Shown here one piece after another: positions 19,706 through 30,689 of a stretch of DNA of 64,000 nt. Source of the DNA: Pseudonocardia sp. CNS-004 (GTDB lineage: Bacteria > Actinomycetota > Actinomycetes > Mycobacteriales > Pseudonocardiaceae). The notes beneath the pieces were generated by a model that saw nothing but the letters and a program-made list of their open reading frames with translations, ran no database searches and was not told the origin of the DNA. The number at the start of each line of letters is the position of its first letter. The stretch's first letter is position 1. The stretch covers positions 62,001 through 126,000 of the forward strand of contig MKJV01000071.1 of the NCBI GenBank assembly GCA_001942185.1, read 5' to 3'. The position numbers and the translations under genes were made by a program.

Positions 19706-20928
19706 CGCAGGCACCCGCCGTCGAGGCGCTCGGACAGGGTGAGCTGCGCGCGGCACACACCCTGTTCGCCGCCGCGATCCACCGCGGTCCCGCGGACGAT
19801 GCCGCGTGGGCGCGGACGAGCGAGCTCTACAGCCCGGGCAGGACGCTCGGGGTGCACGCGGACGGTGCTCTGGCGGCCACCGCGACGTCGTTCCCGAGCG
19901 GGCTGGCGGTGCCGGGCGGGGCGGTGCTCCCGATGGCCGCGGTCACGCGGGTCGGGGTGCGCGCCGACCACACGCGCCGCGGCATGCTCACCGCGCTGAT
20001 GCACACGCAGCTCGCCGACGTGGCCGACCGCGGGGAGCCGTTCGCGTCGCTACGGGCCAGCGAGGCGCGCATCTACGGCCGGTTCGGGTACGGGATCGCC
20101 TCCCGTGGGCGGACGGTGCGGGTGCGCGCCGACCCCACAGTGCTGCGGCCCGATGCCCCGCGCGGCGGGGCCGTGCGGCTGCTGCGGCGTGACGAGATCG
20201 TGCCGGTGTTGCGGGAGGTCCACGGTCGGATCGCCGCGCGGCGCCCGGGTGGCATCACCCGCAGCGAGGGCTGGTGGTCCATGGCGGTGACCCGCCGGGT
20301 CGAGGTGGACCGCGCGCACGTGCTCGCGGCCGTGCACACCGGCCCGGACGGCGACGACGGGTTCGCCGTCGCCCACCGGGGCGACGGGCCGGGCTTCCCT
20401 GAGCGCTCGCTCGAGGTGCTCGACCTGCACGCTGCGGACGTGCCGGCGACGGCTGCCCTGTGGCGGTTCCTGCTCGGCGTCGACCTCGTCGAGCACGTGC
20501 AGGCCAACCTGCGCCCGCTGGACGAGCCCCTCGAGCTGCTGCTGACCGACCCGCGGGCGTGTGCCGTCCTCGGCGTCGACGACGAGACGTGGCTGCGGAT
20601 CGTGGACGTGCCCACCGCGCTCGCGGCCCGCAGCTACGGCCCCGCCGACGCGGTGCTGCTCGGCGTGCACGACGGGGTGCTGGCGGGCAACAGCGGGGTG
20701 TTCCGGATCGCCGACGGTTCCGCGGAACGCGTCGGCCCGCTCGACGGGTCGGTGCGGCCGGAGCTGGAGTGCACCGTCGCGGCGCTCGCGATGGCCTACC
20801 TGGGTGACCGCAGCCCGTCGGAGCTCGTGGCGAGCGGCTGGTGGGGCGCCCCGGATCCGTCGGCGGTCCCGCGGGCGGACGCCGCGTTCGCCACGCCGGT
20901 CCGCCCGTGGTGCGGCACGTACTTCTAG
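19702..20928 (+). CDS. eis: Eis-like GNAT N-acetyltransferase
   Basis: An intact frame of 408 residues, the Eis length. Two GNAT folds and an SCP2-like C-terminal domain are expected. The acetyl-CoA loop is [15 protein letters not shown], the general-acid Tyr lies in YGRFGYG, and the protein ends in Phe, whose carboxylate is the base in Eis enzymes. Eis proteins acetylate amines, including aminoglycosides at several positions. The start is TTG at 19702, sharing TTGA with the preceding stop; GTG 19740 is a poorer alternative. The specific substrate is unknown. Confidence 0.85.
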   Translation: MTQAPAVEALGQGELRAAHTLFAAAIHRGPADDAAWARTSELYSPGRTLGVHADGALAATATSFPSGLAVPGGAVLPMAAVTRVGVRADHTRRGMLTALMHTQLADVADRGEPFASLRASEARIYGRFGYGIASRGRTVRVRADPTVLRPDAPRGGAVRLLRRDEIVPVLREVHGRIAARRPGGITRSEGWWSMAVTRRVEVDRAHVLAAVHTGPDGDDGFAVAHRGDGPGFPERSLEVLDLHAADVPATAALWRFLLGVDLVEHVQANLRPLDEPLELLLTDPRACAVLGVDDETWLRIVDVPTALAARSYGPADAVLLGVHDGVLAGNSGVFRIADGSAERVGPLDGSVRPELECTVAALAMAYLGDRSPSELVASGWWGAPDPSAVPRADAAFATPVRPWCGTYF

Positions 20929-21867
20929 CGCGCGTTCTTCAGCATTGCGGTGCAGAGCCGTTCGACCGAGCTGCCCACGCCCCAGCGGTCCCCCAGCGAG
21001 GCAAGCCGTTCCAGGTCGGCGGGCTCGGCGGGGAGGGTGTCGGGCCGGTCGAGCTCGACGGGGGCGTCGACCGCCACCCGCACCACGGGTTCGACGACGG
21101 CCAGGTAGGGCGCGGCCGCCGCGAGCTTCGTGCGGACGGGTGGGCTCAGCCGGGCGTCGGTCGTGTCGGCCACGGCGGCGCGCAGCTCGTCCCAGGTGGC
21201 GAAGCGCCCGACCAGGGTGGCGGCCGTCTTGGCGCCGATCCCGGGGACGCCGGGCAGCCCGTCGGACGGGTCGCCGCGCAACATCGCCATCTCGGCGTAG
21301 GCCTCCCCGGCCCGGCCTGCGGGCACCCCGTACTTCGCGGCCACCTCGACCGGACCGAGGTGTTCGGCCTTCGCCAGCCCGCGCCCGACGTAGAGCAGCC
21401 GGATCGGCACGGGTTCGTCGCGCACGATCTGCATGAGGTCGCGGTCGCCGCTCACCGCGAGCACGGGGTCGGTGTGCTCGCCCGCGGCGAGGGTGCCGAT
21501 GACGTCGTCGGCCTCGTAGCCTCGCGCCCGCGGTGGCGATCCCGGCCGCCGCCAGCACCTCGAGCAGCACGGGGATCTGCGGTTCGAGGGTGTCGGGGAC
21601 GATCTCCGGGAGCCCGGCGGGGGCGGTGTCCGGCTCGCCCGGCACCCGGTGGGCCTTGTAGGAGGGCAGCGCCTGCACCCGGAACGCCGGGCGCCAGTCG
21701 AGGTCGAGGCAGGCGACGAGACGGGTGGGCCGCCGGTCGGTGATGAGCCGGGCCACCATGTCGGTGAACCCGCGGATCGCGTTGACCGGGGTACCGTCCG
21801 GCCCGGTGATCGACTCCGGTACGCCGTAGAAGGCACGGAAGTACAGGCTGGCGGAGTCGAGGAGCAT
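20925..21867 (-). CDS. 5'-3' exonuclease, FEN/Pol I N-terminal family (one frame break)
   Basis: About 313 residues. [17 protein letters not shown], the Asp-rich metal site [14 protein letters not shown] and the helix-hairpin-helix [20 protein letters not shown] are the family's metal- and DNA-binding motifs. It is a stand-alone version of the Pol I 5' nuclease, as in M. tuberculosis Rv2090 beside helY. A frame break (one extra or two missing bases) lies near 21525, before GYEADDVIG. Its TAG stop shares the palindrome CTAG with the convergent eis stop. Confidence 0.85.
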
Positions 21868-21918
21868 CAGCGACTGCGCGGGCGGTGCGGGCGGGTCACG
21901 CGGCACAGCTTGCCGGAA

Positions 21919-21924
21919 TACCCT
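21919..21924 (+). promoter_or_regulatory. Leaderless -10 box of the Xaa-Pro dipeptidase gene
   Basis: TACCCT ends 7 nt before ATG 21932, with no ribosome site between. Confidence 0.4.
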
Positions 21925-21931
21925 CCCTCCC

Positions 21932-23059
21932 ATGACACCGGCCGTTCCGACCGCGCTCCTCGCCGACCGCATTCGCCGTGCCGGCGAGGTGGCCGCCGCA
22001 CAGGACATCGACCTGCTGCTCGTCACCCCGGGCCCGGATCTGCGCTACCTGCTGGGCGTCTCCGGAGAGTCCCACGAGCGCCTCACCTGCCTGGTGCTGC
22101 CCGCCGCGGGCCACCGCGCCCCGCCCGCGCTGGTGGTGCCGCGCCTGGAGGCGCCCGGGTTCGCCGACCTCCCCCTCGACGAGCTGGGGATCGAGGTCGT
22201 CACGTGGCGCGACGGGGAGGACGCCCACCTGCTCGTGAGCGACCTCGGCGGCGGCCCGAGCCGGGTGGGGCTCGCCGACGCGATGCCGGCCGCGCACGTG
22301 CTGCCGCTGCGCTCCGCGTTCCCCGACGTGGAGCAGGCCCTCGCCGGGCCGGTGATGCGGGAGCTGCGGATGCGCAAGGACGCGGCCGAGCTGGCCGAGC
22401 TGCGCGCCGCCGGTGCGGCGATCGACCGCGTGCACGCCCGCATGGGCGAGTTCCTCAAGCCCGGGCGGACGGAGGCCCAGGTCGGCGCCGACATCGCCGC
22501 GGCGATCGTCGAGGAGGGCCACACCGAGGCCGCGTTCGTGGTGGTGGGCTCCGGGCCGAACGGGGCGAGCCCGCACCACGACATGTCCGCCCGGGTGATC
22601 GAGAGCGGCGAGGTCGTGGTGATCGACATCGGAGGGCCGTTGCCGAGCGGCTACAACTCCGACTGCACCCGCACCTACGCCGTCGGGGGCGACGCCCCGG
22701 CTGCCGTCCGCGAGGCCTACGCCGTGCTGCAGGACGCCCAGGACCGCGCGGTGCGCGCCGTGGCGCCGGGCATCGCCGCCGAGCGGGTGGACGCGGCTGC
22801 CCGCGAGCCGATCTCCGCGGCCGGGCTGGGTGAGCGGTTCCTGCACCGCACCGGCCACGGCATCGGGCTCGAGGTGCACGAGGACCCCTACATCGTGGCC
22901 GGCAACGCGCTCGCCCTCGAGCCGGGCATGGCCTTCAGCGTGGAGCCCGGCGTGTACTTCGACGGCGAGTGGGGCGCGCGCATCGAGGACATCGTGGTGG
23001 TCACCGACGAGGGTCACGAGCGGCTCAACAACCGCCCTCACGACCTCGTGGTGCTCTGA
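21932..23059 (+). CDS. pepE: Xaa-Pro dipeptidase (M24 family)
   Basis: An intact frame of 375 residues. The N-terminal creatinase-like domain is followed by the pita-bread catalytic domain with all five metal ligands: Asp in VVIDIGG, Asp in YNSDCTRTY, His in HRTGHGIG, Glu in FSVEPGVY and Glu in ARIEDIV. It cleaves dipeptides with C-terminal proline in the cytoplasm. The gene order helY/exonuclease/dipeptidase matches mycobacteria (Rv2092c-Rv2089c), supporting the assignment. Confidence 0.9.
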   Translation: MTPAVPTALLADRIRRAGEVAAAQDIDLLLVTPGPDLRYLLGVSGESHERLTCLVLPAAGHRAPPALVVPRLEAPGFADLPLDELGIEVVTWRDGEDAHLLVSDLGGGPSRVGLADAMPAAHVLPLRSAFPDVEQALAGPVMRELRMRKDAAELAELRAAGAAIDRVHARMGEFLKPGRTEAQVGADIAAAIVEEGHTEAAFVVVGSGPNGASPHHDMSARVIESGEVVVIDIGGPLPSGYNSDCTRTYAVGGDAPAAVREAYAVLQDAQDRAVRAVAPGIAAERVDAAAREPISAAGLGERFLHRTGHGIGLEVHEDPYIVAGNALALEPGMAFSVEPGVYFDGEWGARIEDIVVVTDEGHERLNNRPHDLVVL

Positions 23060-23070
23060 CCGCGAGTTCG

Positions 23071-23132
23071 TGATCAGCGGACGGGTGCCTCGACGGCCAG
23101 ATGTGGCCACTCACGCACCAGGCCGCTGATCA
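23071..23132. repeat. 62-bp hyphenated palindrome, unit A
   Basis: It begins and ends with TGATCA. TGATCAGCGG at the left is mirrored exactly by CCGCTGATCA at the right, and the centre reads GGCCAGATGTGGCC. It is one of four 62-bp elements in this window. Confidence 0.75.
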
Positions 23133-23152
23133 TGCCCCTTGGGGCCTGGGTG

Positions 23153-23214
23153 TGATCAGCGGCCGGGCGCACCCACGGCCACATGTGGCCGCCGGCGCAC
23201 CGAAGCGATGATCA
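23153..23214. repeat. 62-bp hyphenated palindrome, unit B
   Basis: Same length and TGATCA ends as unit A, 20 bp downstream, with the perfect central palindrome GGCCACATGTGGCC. The flanks match their mirror image less well than in unit A. Confidence 0.75.
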
Positions 23215-23227
23215 TGGTCGCGCCCGC

Positions 23228-24678
23228 TCAGTCGACCTCGACGAACGCCGGCCGCGGCGTCGGGTCCACGTCGGGTGCGGCGGCGGGCCCGACGATCGAT
23301 TCGAGCACCCGTGCAACCGCGAGGAGGCGGTCCTCCCGCAGGTGCGGCCCGACGAGCTGGATGCCGACCGGCAGGCCGTCCGGGGTACACGCTGCCGGGA
23401 GCGAGAGGGCAGGGCACCCGGTGATCGTGATCGCCGACGGAAGCCCCATCCACTCCAGGTAGTCGTGCATCTGGGTGCCGTCGATCGCGCGCGGGTAGCG
23501 GGTGGTGATCTCGAACGGCGCCACCTGGCAGGTCGGGGTGGCCAGGACGTCGAAGGACTCGAAGAACTCCCGCATCGCGTGGAAGATCCTGGCGGCGGTG
23601 TGCTCGGCCCGCGCGATCGTCGGGCCGTCGAGCGCCGCGCCCTGCTCGATGTTCCACACGGCGTCGCCCTTGAGCCGGCCCGGGTGTTCGGCCAGCACCG
23701 GGGCGAGCGACAGCTGCATCTTGAGCGCACGCAGCACCCGGAAGGCCTCGATGGCACCGGCAAGGTCGGGGGTGGCGAGCTCCACCTCGAAGCCCTGCCC
23801 CTGGAGCGCGGCCACCACCGGTTCGAGCGCGGCACGGACCTCGCCGGCCACCACGACCTGCCCGTCCAGGTCGGGCGACCACGCCAGCCGGATCGGGCGG
23901 CCGGCCGCGGGCACCGGGAAGTACGCCTCCGGAGCGGCCGACACCGGCCAGCCCGCGCGTGGGTCGGGGCCCGCGAGCACGCTCAGCAGCAACGCGAGGT
24001 CGTCGACCGTGCGGGCCATCGGCCCGACCACCGCCAACCGCCCGAACGGGTCGCATCCGGCCACGACGGCACCCGCCCCGGCGACGGCCGGAAGCCGACG
24101 ACGCCGCAGAACGACGCCGGATTGCGCAGCGAGCCGCCGGTGTCGCTCCCGTCGGCCAGCGGGAGCATGCGAGCGGCGAGGGCGGCCGCCGCGCCACCGC
24201 TGCTGCCGCCCGCCGTCCGGTCGGGCGCGTACGGGTTGCGGGTGACCCCGTAGACGGGGTTGAACGTGTGCGAGCCGAGCCCGAACTCCGGCACGTTGGT
24301 CTTGCCGACCGCGATCGCCCCCGCCGCGGCCATCCGTTCGACGACGGTGTGGTCGAGCGTCGCGACCCGGTCGGCGAAGATCGGGCTGCCTTGGGTGAAC
24401 CGGAAGCCCGCGGCCGGGACGAGGTCCTTGTGCGCCACCGGCAGGCCGTACAGCGGGCCGTGCGGCGCGTCCCTGCGGAACGTGCGGTCGAGCTCTCGCG
24501 CCGCGGCCAGCGCGCGCTCGGGCCGGAAGTCGACGATCGCGTTGACGGCGGGGTTGAGCCGCTCGATCTCCGCGATGTGCGCCTGCATGACCTCCGCGGC
24601 GCCGAGCTCCCCGGACCTGGTCGACCGGGCCAGCTCGACGGCGGCGAGGCGGGTCGTGGTGTTCTCACCGATCGTCAC
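23228..24678 (-). CDS. Amidase signature family amidase (one frame break)
   Basis: About 483 residues. The triad segments are VAHKD (Lys), TAGGSSGGAAAALAA (Ser-rich loop) and GSDTGGSLRNPAS (nucleophile Ser). The C-terminal half has LPAACTPDGLPVGIQLVGP. A G is missing near 24052 where DADPFGRLAVVGPMART is expected. The start is GTG 24678. It resembles AtzF/GatA-type amidases; the substrate is unknown. An in-frame link to the upstream SGNH gene is an error effect. Confidence 0.85.
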
Positions 24679-24721
24679 GGCGACGACGTTAGGCGGCGCG
24701 GCGCCGTGGTGGTGGGTGCGC

Positions 24722-25767
24722 TCAGGCGGCGGGCGCTGCGCCGGGGCCGGTTCGAGGTGGGTCCGTTCGTCGGGTCCGGCCACGCAGGCCGCGGCGTCCG
24801 ATCCGGATCGGACGAACTCGCCGACGCAGCGGCCCATCTGCGCGTGTGCGGCGGCCGTGGGGTGGAACGACTCCTGGGCGAGGTGGAAGCCGATGGCGTC
24901 GAGCCCGCCGTACACCAGCGCCTCCGGGTCCACGGTGATGCGGCGTTGCCACTCCTGGGCCTGGGTCGGCTGGGTGCAGGCCTCGTAGCCCTCGGTGGCG
25001 CGGGCCATGTCGAGGAACCGGGCGCCGGTGCGGTCGGCGACGTCGTGCAGCGCGGCCGACAGCGCCGGGAACAGCGTGGTGCGGCCCCAACCGGCGTCGG
25101 GCTTGCTGTACGGGCAGCCCGCCAGCCCCTGCAGCGGCAGCATGTGTTCGGTGACGGGGGAGGCGTAGGAGGCGAGGACGAGCGCGTAGTCGTCCACACC
25201 GTACCCAGCCTGCCGCATCGCCGACCGCACGTCGCGTACCGCCGTCTCCACCTTGGCCGCGGTGGCCGCCATCCGCTCGGGCACCAGCGGTCCGATCGTC
25301 TCCCGGCACGGAGGCTCGCGCGGGTCGATGAACGCGCGGATGCAGGCGACACCGGTGCCGAACAGCGCGGCGTCGTCGTTGGCCCCGACCTGCACGACCA
25401 CGGTGTTCACGCGGTAGCGGCCCGCCACCTCGACGAGCCTGCCCGCCTGCGAGCCCTCGGTGTAGTGGGTGCCGTCGCCGAACGCGACGTTCGCGGACTC
25501 CGCCCCCGAACACGCCAGGTTCACCGACTCGGAGGCCAGGCCGGTGCGGTGGACGTAGGCGTGGACGGAGCGGTGGCACCAGTTGTCGTGCTCGCCGCGG
25601 GTGCCGGCCTCGTAGTCGCCCGCACCGTCGCCTGCCGCGGCGCTGTCGCCGAGGGCGACCACCGCGGAGGGTGGCTGCGCGAGCGCCACGGCGGGCGAAC
25701 CGAACAGCGCGAGCACGACGGCACCGAGCGTCGCGCCGAGCACGGCGAGGGAGCGTGATCGAATCAC
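24722..25767 (-). CDS. Secreted SGNH/GDSL-type hydrolase (frame break near its 3' end)
   Basis: About 348 residues. A signal peptide (IRSRSLAVLGATLGAVVLAL, cleaved after VALA) precedes an SGNH esterase domain: block I VVALGDSAAAG with the Ser, block III QVGANDDA, and block V SFHPTAAAH with the His. Six Cys probably pair outside the cell. A missing base near 24735 hides a TGA at 24722; otherwise the frame runs into the amidase. The start is GTG 25767, chosen because the signal peptide begins there. The likely role is extracellular lipid or ester hydrolysis. Confidence 0.8.
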
Positions 25768-26001
25768 GAGAATGACGCTATGCGCATCGCAGGTCCCTGA
25801 CCAGGGCATTCACCGACACCGGTGATCGTCGCCCGGACGGCGCAGTGCATGGTCACCGGCTGCGAGCACGCTCGGCGCTCCGGGGTTGCGGCCCGGGAAC
25901 TTCAGGGGTGTCTCCGGGCGTTCCCCGGGTCCCGGTGGCGGCAACCAGGCCGACACTGGGTTCCAGCGGCGAGACGCGCCGCGATTCGGAAGGAGCCCGA
26001 A

Positions 26002-26190
26002 GTGGCATCGACCCTGACCCGCCCGCGGCACGGCAAGGTGATCGCCGGGGTGTGCGCGGGCCTGGCCGACCGGTTCGGCATGAGCCCGTTCATGGTCCGG
26101 CTGCTGTTCGTGCTGTCGTGCCTGCTGCCCGGCCCGCAGGTCGTGATCTACCTCGTGCTGTGGGTCCTCATGCCGAAGCGCCCGTACTGA
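26002..26190 (+). CDS. PspC domain small membrane protein
   Basis: 62 residues. LTRPRHGKVIAGVCAGLADRF (key GVCAGLA) and the transmembrane helix (LLFVLSCLLPGPQVVIYLVL) with the ending LMPKR are the PspC domain. PspC proteins act in envelope stress. GTG 26002 is preceded by AAGGAG; the upstream in-frame extension has no such support. Confidence 0.85.
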   Translation: MASTLTRPRHGKVIAGVCAGLADRFGMSPFMVRLLFVLSCLLPGPQVVIYLVLWVLMPKRPY

Positions 26191-26207
26191 TCGGGTAGGC
26201 ATGCGGG

Positions 26208-27732
26208 GTGTCCCGCACCCTGCTCATCGGAGCCCGGCTGTTCGATCCCGCGCCGGGCCCGGGCGGCGTCGAGATCGATGCCGGGCGGGTCACCTGGGTG
26301 GGCTCCTCCGACGCGGCGGGGGAGCGCCGTCCCGGCGCCGCCGTGCTGGAACTCGACGGCGCCGTCGTCACGCCGGCCTTCGTGGACGCGCACGTGCACG
26401 CCACGGCGGCCGGTCTGCTCGCCGACGGCCTCGACCTCACCGGATGCACGTCGGCGCGCGCCTGCTCGACGCGGTGGCCGCGAGGGCCGCGCTGCGCCCC
26501 GGGGCGCTCGTCTGGGGCCACGGCTGGCAGGACCAGTGCTGGCCTGACGAGCTCCCGCAGCGCCCGGCCCTCGACCGCGCCGCGGCGATCGCCGGTATAC
26601 CTGACGCCGGATCGACGTCCACTCCGCGCTCGTCTCCTCCGCGCTGCTCGACCGGGCACCGGCGTGCCGGCGCCGCCGGGTGGTCGCTCACCGCGCTGTC
26701 CGGCGATGCCCACCACCGGGCCCGCCGGGCGGCGCTGGCCGCCGTCGACACCACCACCCGCGACTCCGCCCAGGCCGCGTTCCTCGCCGCGACCGCCGCC
26801 CGCGGGGTGGCCGTCGTGCACGAGTGCGCGGGCCCGGACATCTCGTCGGCAGCAGACCTCGCCGCACTCGGATCCCGGCCCGGGCCGCAGGTATTCGGTT
26901 ACTGGGGTGAGGCGGTGGGCACCACGGCGGAGGCCCGGGAGCTGCTCGCGGCCACCGGCGCCCACGGGCTCGCGGGCGACCTCTTCGTCGACGGCTCGCT
27001 CGGCTCGCGCACGGCGGCCTGCGCGCCCCCTATGACGACGCGCCGGGCTGCACCGGGAACCACTACCTCGATGCCGCCGCGATCGGCGCGCACATCGCGG
27101 CCTGCACCGAGGCCGGCGTCCAGGCGGGGTTCCACGTGATCGGTGACGCGGCGGCGGACGCGCTGCTCGCCGGGCTGGACGCCGCGGCGACGGCGACGTC
27201 GCCCGCCGCCGTCCGCGCCGCCGTCCACCGGGTGGAGCACCTGGAGATGGTGGAGCCCGCACAGGCCGCGAGGCTGGCCGAGCTCGGCGTCGTCGCGAGC
27301 GTGCAACCGCTGTTCGACGCGTACTGGGGCGGCCCCGACGGCATGTACGCGACGCGCCTCGGCGCGTCCCGGGCCCGCGGGATGAACCCGTTCGCCGGCC
27401 TGCGCGACGCAGGGGTGGCGCTCGCGCTCGGCTCCGACGCCCCCGTGACCCCGGTCGACCCGTGGGCCGCCGTGCGTGCGGCGGTGGAGCACCGCACGCC
27501 CGCCTCCGCGATCAGCGCGGCACAGGCGCTCGCGGCGCACACCGTCGGCGGGCACCGCGCGGCGGGTGACCGGTCACCGCTGGCCGGGCGCCTGCTCCCC
27601 GGTGCCGTCGCGAGCTACGCGATCTGGGACGGCGCGGGCCCGCTGGACGGCACCGCGAACCCGCGCTGCCTGCGCCTCGTGCACCGCGGCGAGGTGCTCC
27701 ACGACGTCCTCGGAGCGATCGAGACGGCATGA
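26208..27732 (+). CDS. Amidohydrolase family 3 (YtcJ-like), heavily frameshifted
   Basis: About 509 residues if roughly five missing bases are restored (near 26450, 26610, 26650, 26680 and 27030). Metal-site segments are visible: FVDAHVHATAAG near the N-terminus, DGSLGSRTA, FHVIGDAAAD, and ALGSDAPVTPVDPW near the C-terminus. Family members hydrolyse amides or imides in a TIM barrel. GTG 26208 gives VSRTLLIGARLFDP. With five breaks in one gene true decay cannot be excluded, but each break only shifts frame and keeps the conserved text. Confidence 0.7.
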
Positions 27733-27798
27733 TCGGCCCGAGATGGCGCCGCAGCGCCCGTGCGTCGGCGAGCGGGAGTGATCTCGCAACGATCAAGG

Positions 27799-27860
27799 TG
27801 ATCATCGGAAGTGGTCCAGGAGCGACGGATGTGTCGCTCTGGCACCGCTTGCGCCGATCA
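27799..27860. repeat. 62-bp hyphenated palindrome, unit C
   Basis: The left end TGATCATCGG is mirrored by CCGATCA at the right. An inner GAGCGAC/GTCGCTC stem surrounds GGATGT. Length and ends match units A and B 4.7 kb away. Confidence 0.7.
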
Positions 27861-27869
27861 TGTGCGGGT

Positions 27870-27931
27870 CGATCGTCGGCAGTGGTGGCGAGGCGACGGA
27901 TCAGTCGTCCCGCCACCATTCCCGGCGATCA
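27870..27931. repeat. 62-bp hyphenated palindrome, unit D
   Basis: CGATCGTCGG at the left is mirrored by CCGGCGATCA at the right; TGGTGGCG/CGCCACCA form an inner stem. It lies 9 bp after unit C. Confidence 0.7.
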
Positions 27932-28215
27932 CGCGCCGCCTGCCGGCCCTCCGCGAAACCGGCCGAGGTCGGCATCGCTCGTCCGGATCGGGTGTCCCCG
28001 GGCGTGCCCTTCGTCGCACGTAGGGCTGACCCGATGGTGGATCCCGGCCGGGTTCTGGCACACTGCCCGCCGTGACGGACCGGACGTACCGCACGGGCTC
28101 TGCCTTCGGGCCTGCCCTGTGCTGTCCGGGGTGTTGTCGCTGCTGTCGCAGCTGAGACCCCCGGCCCCGTCCGTCCCGGCCGCCTATCGCGGCCCCGCAC
28201 GTCTGTGAACCCACG

Positions 28216-29016
28216 ATGATCAACACCCCCGACCTGCGCGGGCACACCGTCCTCGTCCTGCACGCCCACCCCGACGACGAGGCGATCTTCACCGGGGTCA
28301 CGCTGCGCCGGCTGGCCGACGCCGGAGCGCGCACGATCCTGGTCGTCGCGACCGCGGGCGAGCTGGGCGGCTCCCGCGTGCCGCTGCGCGCCGGGGAGAC
28401 GATCCCCGAGCGCAGGCTCGCCGAGCTGGAGCGGGCGGCGCCGCTGCTCGGGGTGTCACGCCTGGCGCTGCTGGGCCGGCGCGACTCGGGCCTGCCCGGC
28501 TGGGCCGACGCGCGGCACGAGCGGGCGCTCGCGATGGCCGACCCGCTGCTGCTCGCCCGGGAGGTCGCCGAGATCGCCGACGACGAGGGCGCGGCGGCGA
28601 TCGTCCACGACGACGAACACGGGATCTACGGCCACCCCGACCACCGCGCGACCTTCCGGATCGGGGCCACCGCGGCGGAGATGCTGGGGCTCACCGGCTA
28701 CGGGGTCACGGTCGACCGTGAGCACCTGCACGTGTCGGCGCGCGAGCGCCACCTCGTCCACGGGGCCGCCCGCGCGGCGGCCGTCCCGTTCGGGCGGGTG
28801 ACCGCGGAGATCGGGCTCGCCGTCACGGGCACCGACGCGCACCTGCGGAACAAGCGCGCCGCGATGGTGGCCCACGCGAGCCAGATCGCCGACGAGGACG
28901 TACCCGTCGACGGTTTCGCGACCGCGTACGGCTACGAGTGGTTCACCCGCAGCGGGGCCCCGGGACCGCTCGACGCGCTGGGCAACGCGCACCTGCTGGC
29001 CCCGGTGCCGGCGTGA
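28216..29016 (+). CDS. PIG-L family deacetylase
   Basis: An intact frame of 266 residues. Zn-binding motifs are AHPDDE near residue 17 and HPDH near residue 138. This family includes the mycothiol enzymes MshB and Mca, which deacetylate GlcNAc-inositol or cleave mycothiol conjugates, and other sugar deacetylases. The 266-residue size and divergent middle do not settle which. ATG 28216 is used. It stands alone before lnt. Confidence 0.8.
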   Translation: MINTPDLRGHTVLVLHAHPDDEAIFTGVTLRRLADAGARTILVVATAGELGGSRVPLRAGETIPERRLAELERAAPLLGVSRLALLGRRDSGLPGWADARHERALAMADPLLLAREVAEIADDEGAAAIVHDDEHGIYGHPDHRATFRIGATAAEMLGLTGYGVTVDREHLHVSARERHLVHGAARAAAVPFGRVTAEIGLAVTGTDAHLRNKRAAMVAHASQIADEDVPVDGFATAYGYEWFTRSGAPGPLDALGNAHLLAPVPA

Positions 29017-29063
29017 ACCGTGGCGGGGGTCGGCTCGATCACCGGCACCACACGGGCGACACG

Positions 29064-29069
29064 TAGGCT
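29064..29069 (+). promoter_or_regulatory. Leaderless -10 box of lnt
   Basis: TAGGCT ends 6 nt before the GTG at 29076, with no ribosome site between. Confidence 0.45.
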
Positions 29070-29075
29070 CGGCCC

Positions 29076-30689
29076 GTGGCCGTACCGACCGCCGACCCCG
29101 TCGCGCCCGATCCGGACACCGGGTCTCCCGCGACCGCCTCGGTGCGCCGGTGGTGGCGGGTCGCGGTCGGGGCCCGCGTGGCGGGCGCGGTGGCGGGCGG
29201 AGCGCTGCTCTACCTCAGCTTCCCGCCGCGCACGCTGTGGTGGCTGGTGCTGCCGGCGTTCGCGCTGCTGGGGATCGTCCTGTACGGCCGGCGGGCCCGA
29301 GTGGGTTTCGGTTACGGCTTCCTGTTCGGCCTCGGCTTCCTGCTGCCCCTGCTCGCCTGGACCGGCACGTTCGTCGGCTCGCTGCCGTGGGTGGCGCTGA
29401 GCGCGTTCGAGGCGCTGTTCATCGGGCTCGCGCGCCGGCATCGCCGCGGTGTCGCGGTTGCCCGCCGCACCCGTCTGGGCCGCCGCGGTGTGGATCGCGG
29501 GCGAGGCGGTGAGGGGCCGGATCCCGTTCGGCGGGCTGCCGTGGGGCCGGGTGGGCTTCGGCCAGCCGGACGGCCCGCTGCTGCCCCTCGCCGCGATCGG
29601 CGGCGAGCCGCTGCTGTCGTTCGCCGCGGTCCTGGCGGGGCTCGCGCTCGGCGAGCTGGTGCGCAGGCTGGTGCGCAGGCGCAGCCCGCGCAGGCTGGTG
29701 GCGCCCGCCGTGATCGCCGTCGTGACGATGGCGGCCGGGCCGCTCGCGGCGTTCGTGCCCGCCACCCCCGGCGGCGAGGACCGCACGGTCACGATCGCCG
29801 CCGTGCAGGGCAACGTGCCGCGGCTGGGGCTCGACTTCAACGCCCAGCGCCGCGCCGTCCTGGACAACCACGTGAAAGCCACCGAGCAGCTCGCCGCCGA
29901 CGCCGCGGCCGGCCGGGTGCCGCGCCCGGACCTGGTGATCTGGCCGGAGAACTCCAGCGACATCGACCCGCTGCGCAACCCCGACGCCGCCGCCCAGATC
30001 AACAGGGCCGCACGAGCCGTCGGCGTGCCGGTGCTGGTGGGCTCGGTGCTGCGCAACCCGGACGGGCTCACCACCTCCAACTCCTCCCTCGTCTGGGAGG
30101 CGGGTGTGGGGGTCGTGGAGCGCAACGACAAGCGGCGGGTGCAGCCGTTCGGGGAGTACATGCCGTGGCGGGAGTTCTTCCGCCTGCTGTCCCCGTACGT
30201 CGACCGGGCAGGCCACTTCGTGCCGGGCGAAGGCGCGGGCGCGGTGAACATGGCCGGGGTGCGTGTCGGCATCGCGATCTGCTGGGAGGTCGCGTTCGAC
30301 GACCTGGTGGCCGACAGCGTGGCCGCCGGTGCCGAAGTGCTCGCCGTGCCCAGCAACAACGCCACGTTCGGCCTGTCGGAGATGACCTACCAGCAGCTGG
30401 CGATGTCGCGGATCCGGGCCGTCGAACACGACCGTCCGGTGGTCGTGGCCACCACCAGCGGGGTGAGCGCGACGATCACCCGGGACGGCGCCGTCACGTC
30501 GAGCACGCAGCAGTTCACGCCGGATGTCCTGGTCGATCGGACCGAGCTGCGGCACACCACTACTCTGGCCACCCGATGGCGGTCCGCACCCGAATGGCGC
30601 TTGCGGCCTTGGGGATACTCGCGATCGGCGCGGGGATCGTCACCAGGCGTCGCGCGGTGAGGCGTGCGGGAAGGGATGAGGATGGCTGA
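29076..30689 (+). CDS. lnt: Apolipoprotein N-acyltransferase (two frame breaks)
   Basis: About 537 residues. Several N-terminal transmembrane helices precede a nitrilase-like periplasmic domain with the Glu-Lys-Cys triad: Glu in WPENSSD, Lys in [12 protein letters not shown] and Cys in [10 protein letters not shown] final helix and basic tail end the protein. Lnt adds the third acyl chain to lipoproteins. Frame breaks lie near 29437 (net one extra base) and 30575 (one missing). In M. tuberculosis the domain is fused to Ppm1; here the two are separate and overlapping. Confidence 0.9.
   Translation: MAVPTADPVAPDPDTGSPATASVRRWWRVAVGARVAGAVAGGALLYLSFPPRTLWWLVLPAFALLGIVLYGRRARVGFGYGFLFGLGFLLPLLAWTGTFVGSLPWVALSAFEALFIGLARRHRRGVAVARRTRLGRRGVDRGRGGEGPDPVRRAAVGPGGLRPAGRPAAAPRRDRRRAAAVVRRGPGGARARRAGAQAGAQAQPAQAGGARRDRRRDDGGRAARGVRARHPRRRGPHGHDRRRAGQRAAAGARLQRPAPRRPGQPRESHRAARRRRRGRPGAAPGPGDLAGELQRHRPAAQPRRRRPDQQGRTSRRRAGAGGLGAAQPGRAHHLQLLPRLGGGCGGRGAQRQAAGAAVRGVHAVAGVLPPAVPVRRPGRPLRAGRRRGRGEHGRGACRHRDLLGGRVRRPGGRQRGRRCRSARRAQQQRHVRPVGDDLPAAGDVADPGRRTRPSGGRGHHQRGERDDHPGRRRHVEHAAVHAGCPGRSDRAAAHHYSGHPMAVRTRMALAALGILAIGAGIVTRRRAVRRAGRDEDG

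Larger units (their letters stand above)
27733..28215. other. 483-bp intergenic region without a gene
   Basis: It contains two 62-bp palindromes (27799-27860, 27870-27931). No coding frame with recognisable or protein-like composition is seen, and the rest (27932-28215) shows nothing I can name. Confidence 0.6.

Noticed and set aside
20925..20928. Shared CTAG stop of eis and the exonuclease as a regulatory site
   Set aside because: It is an economical overlap of convergent stops; nothing suggests regulation.
23983..25809. A single frame joining the SGNH hydrolase and amidase
   Set aside because: One missing base near 24735 hides the TGA at 24722; a secreted esterase fused to a cytoplasmic amidase is implausible.
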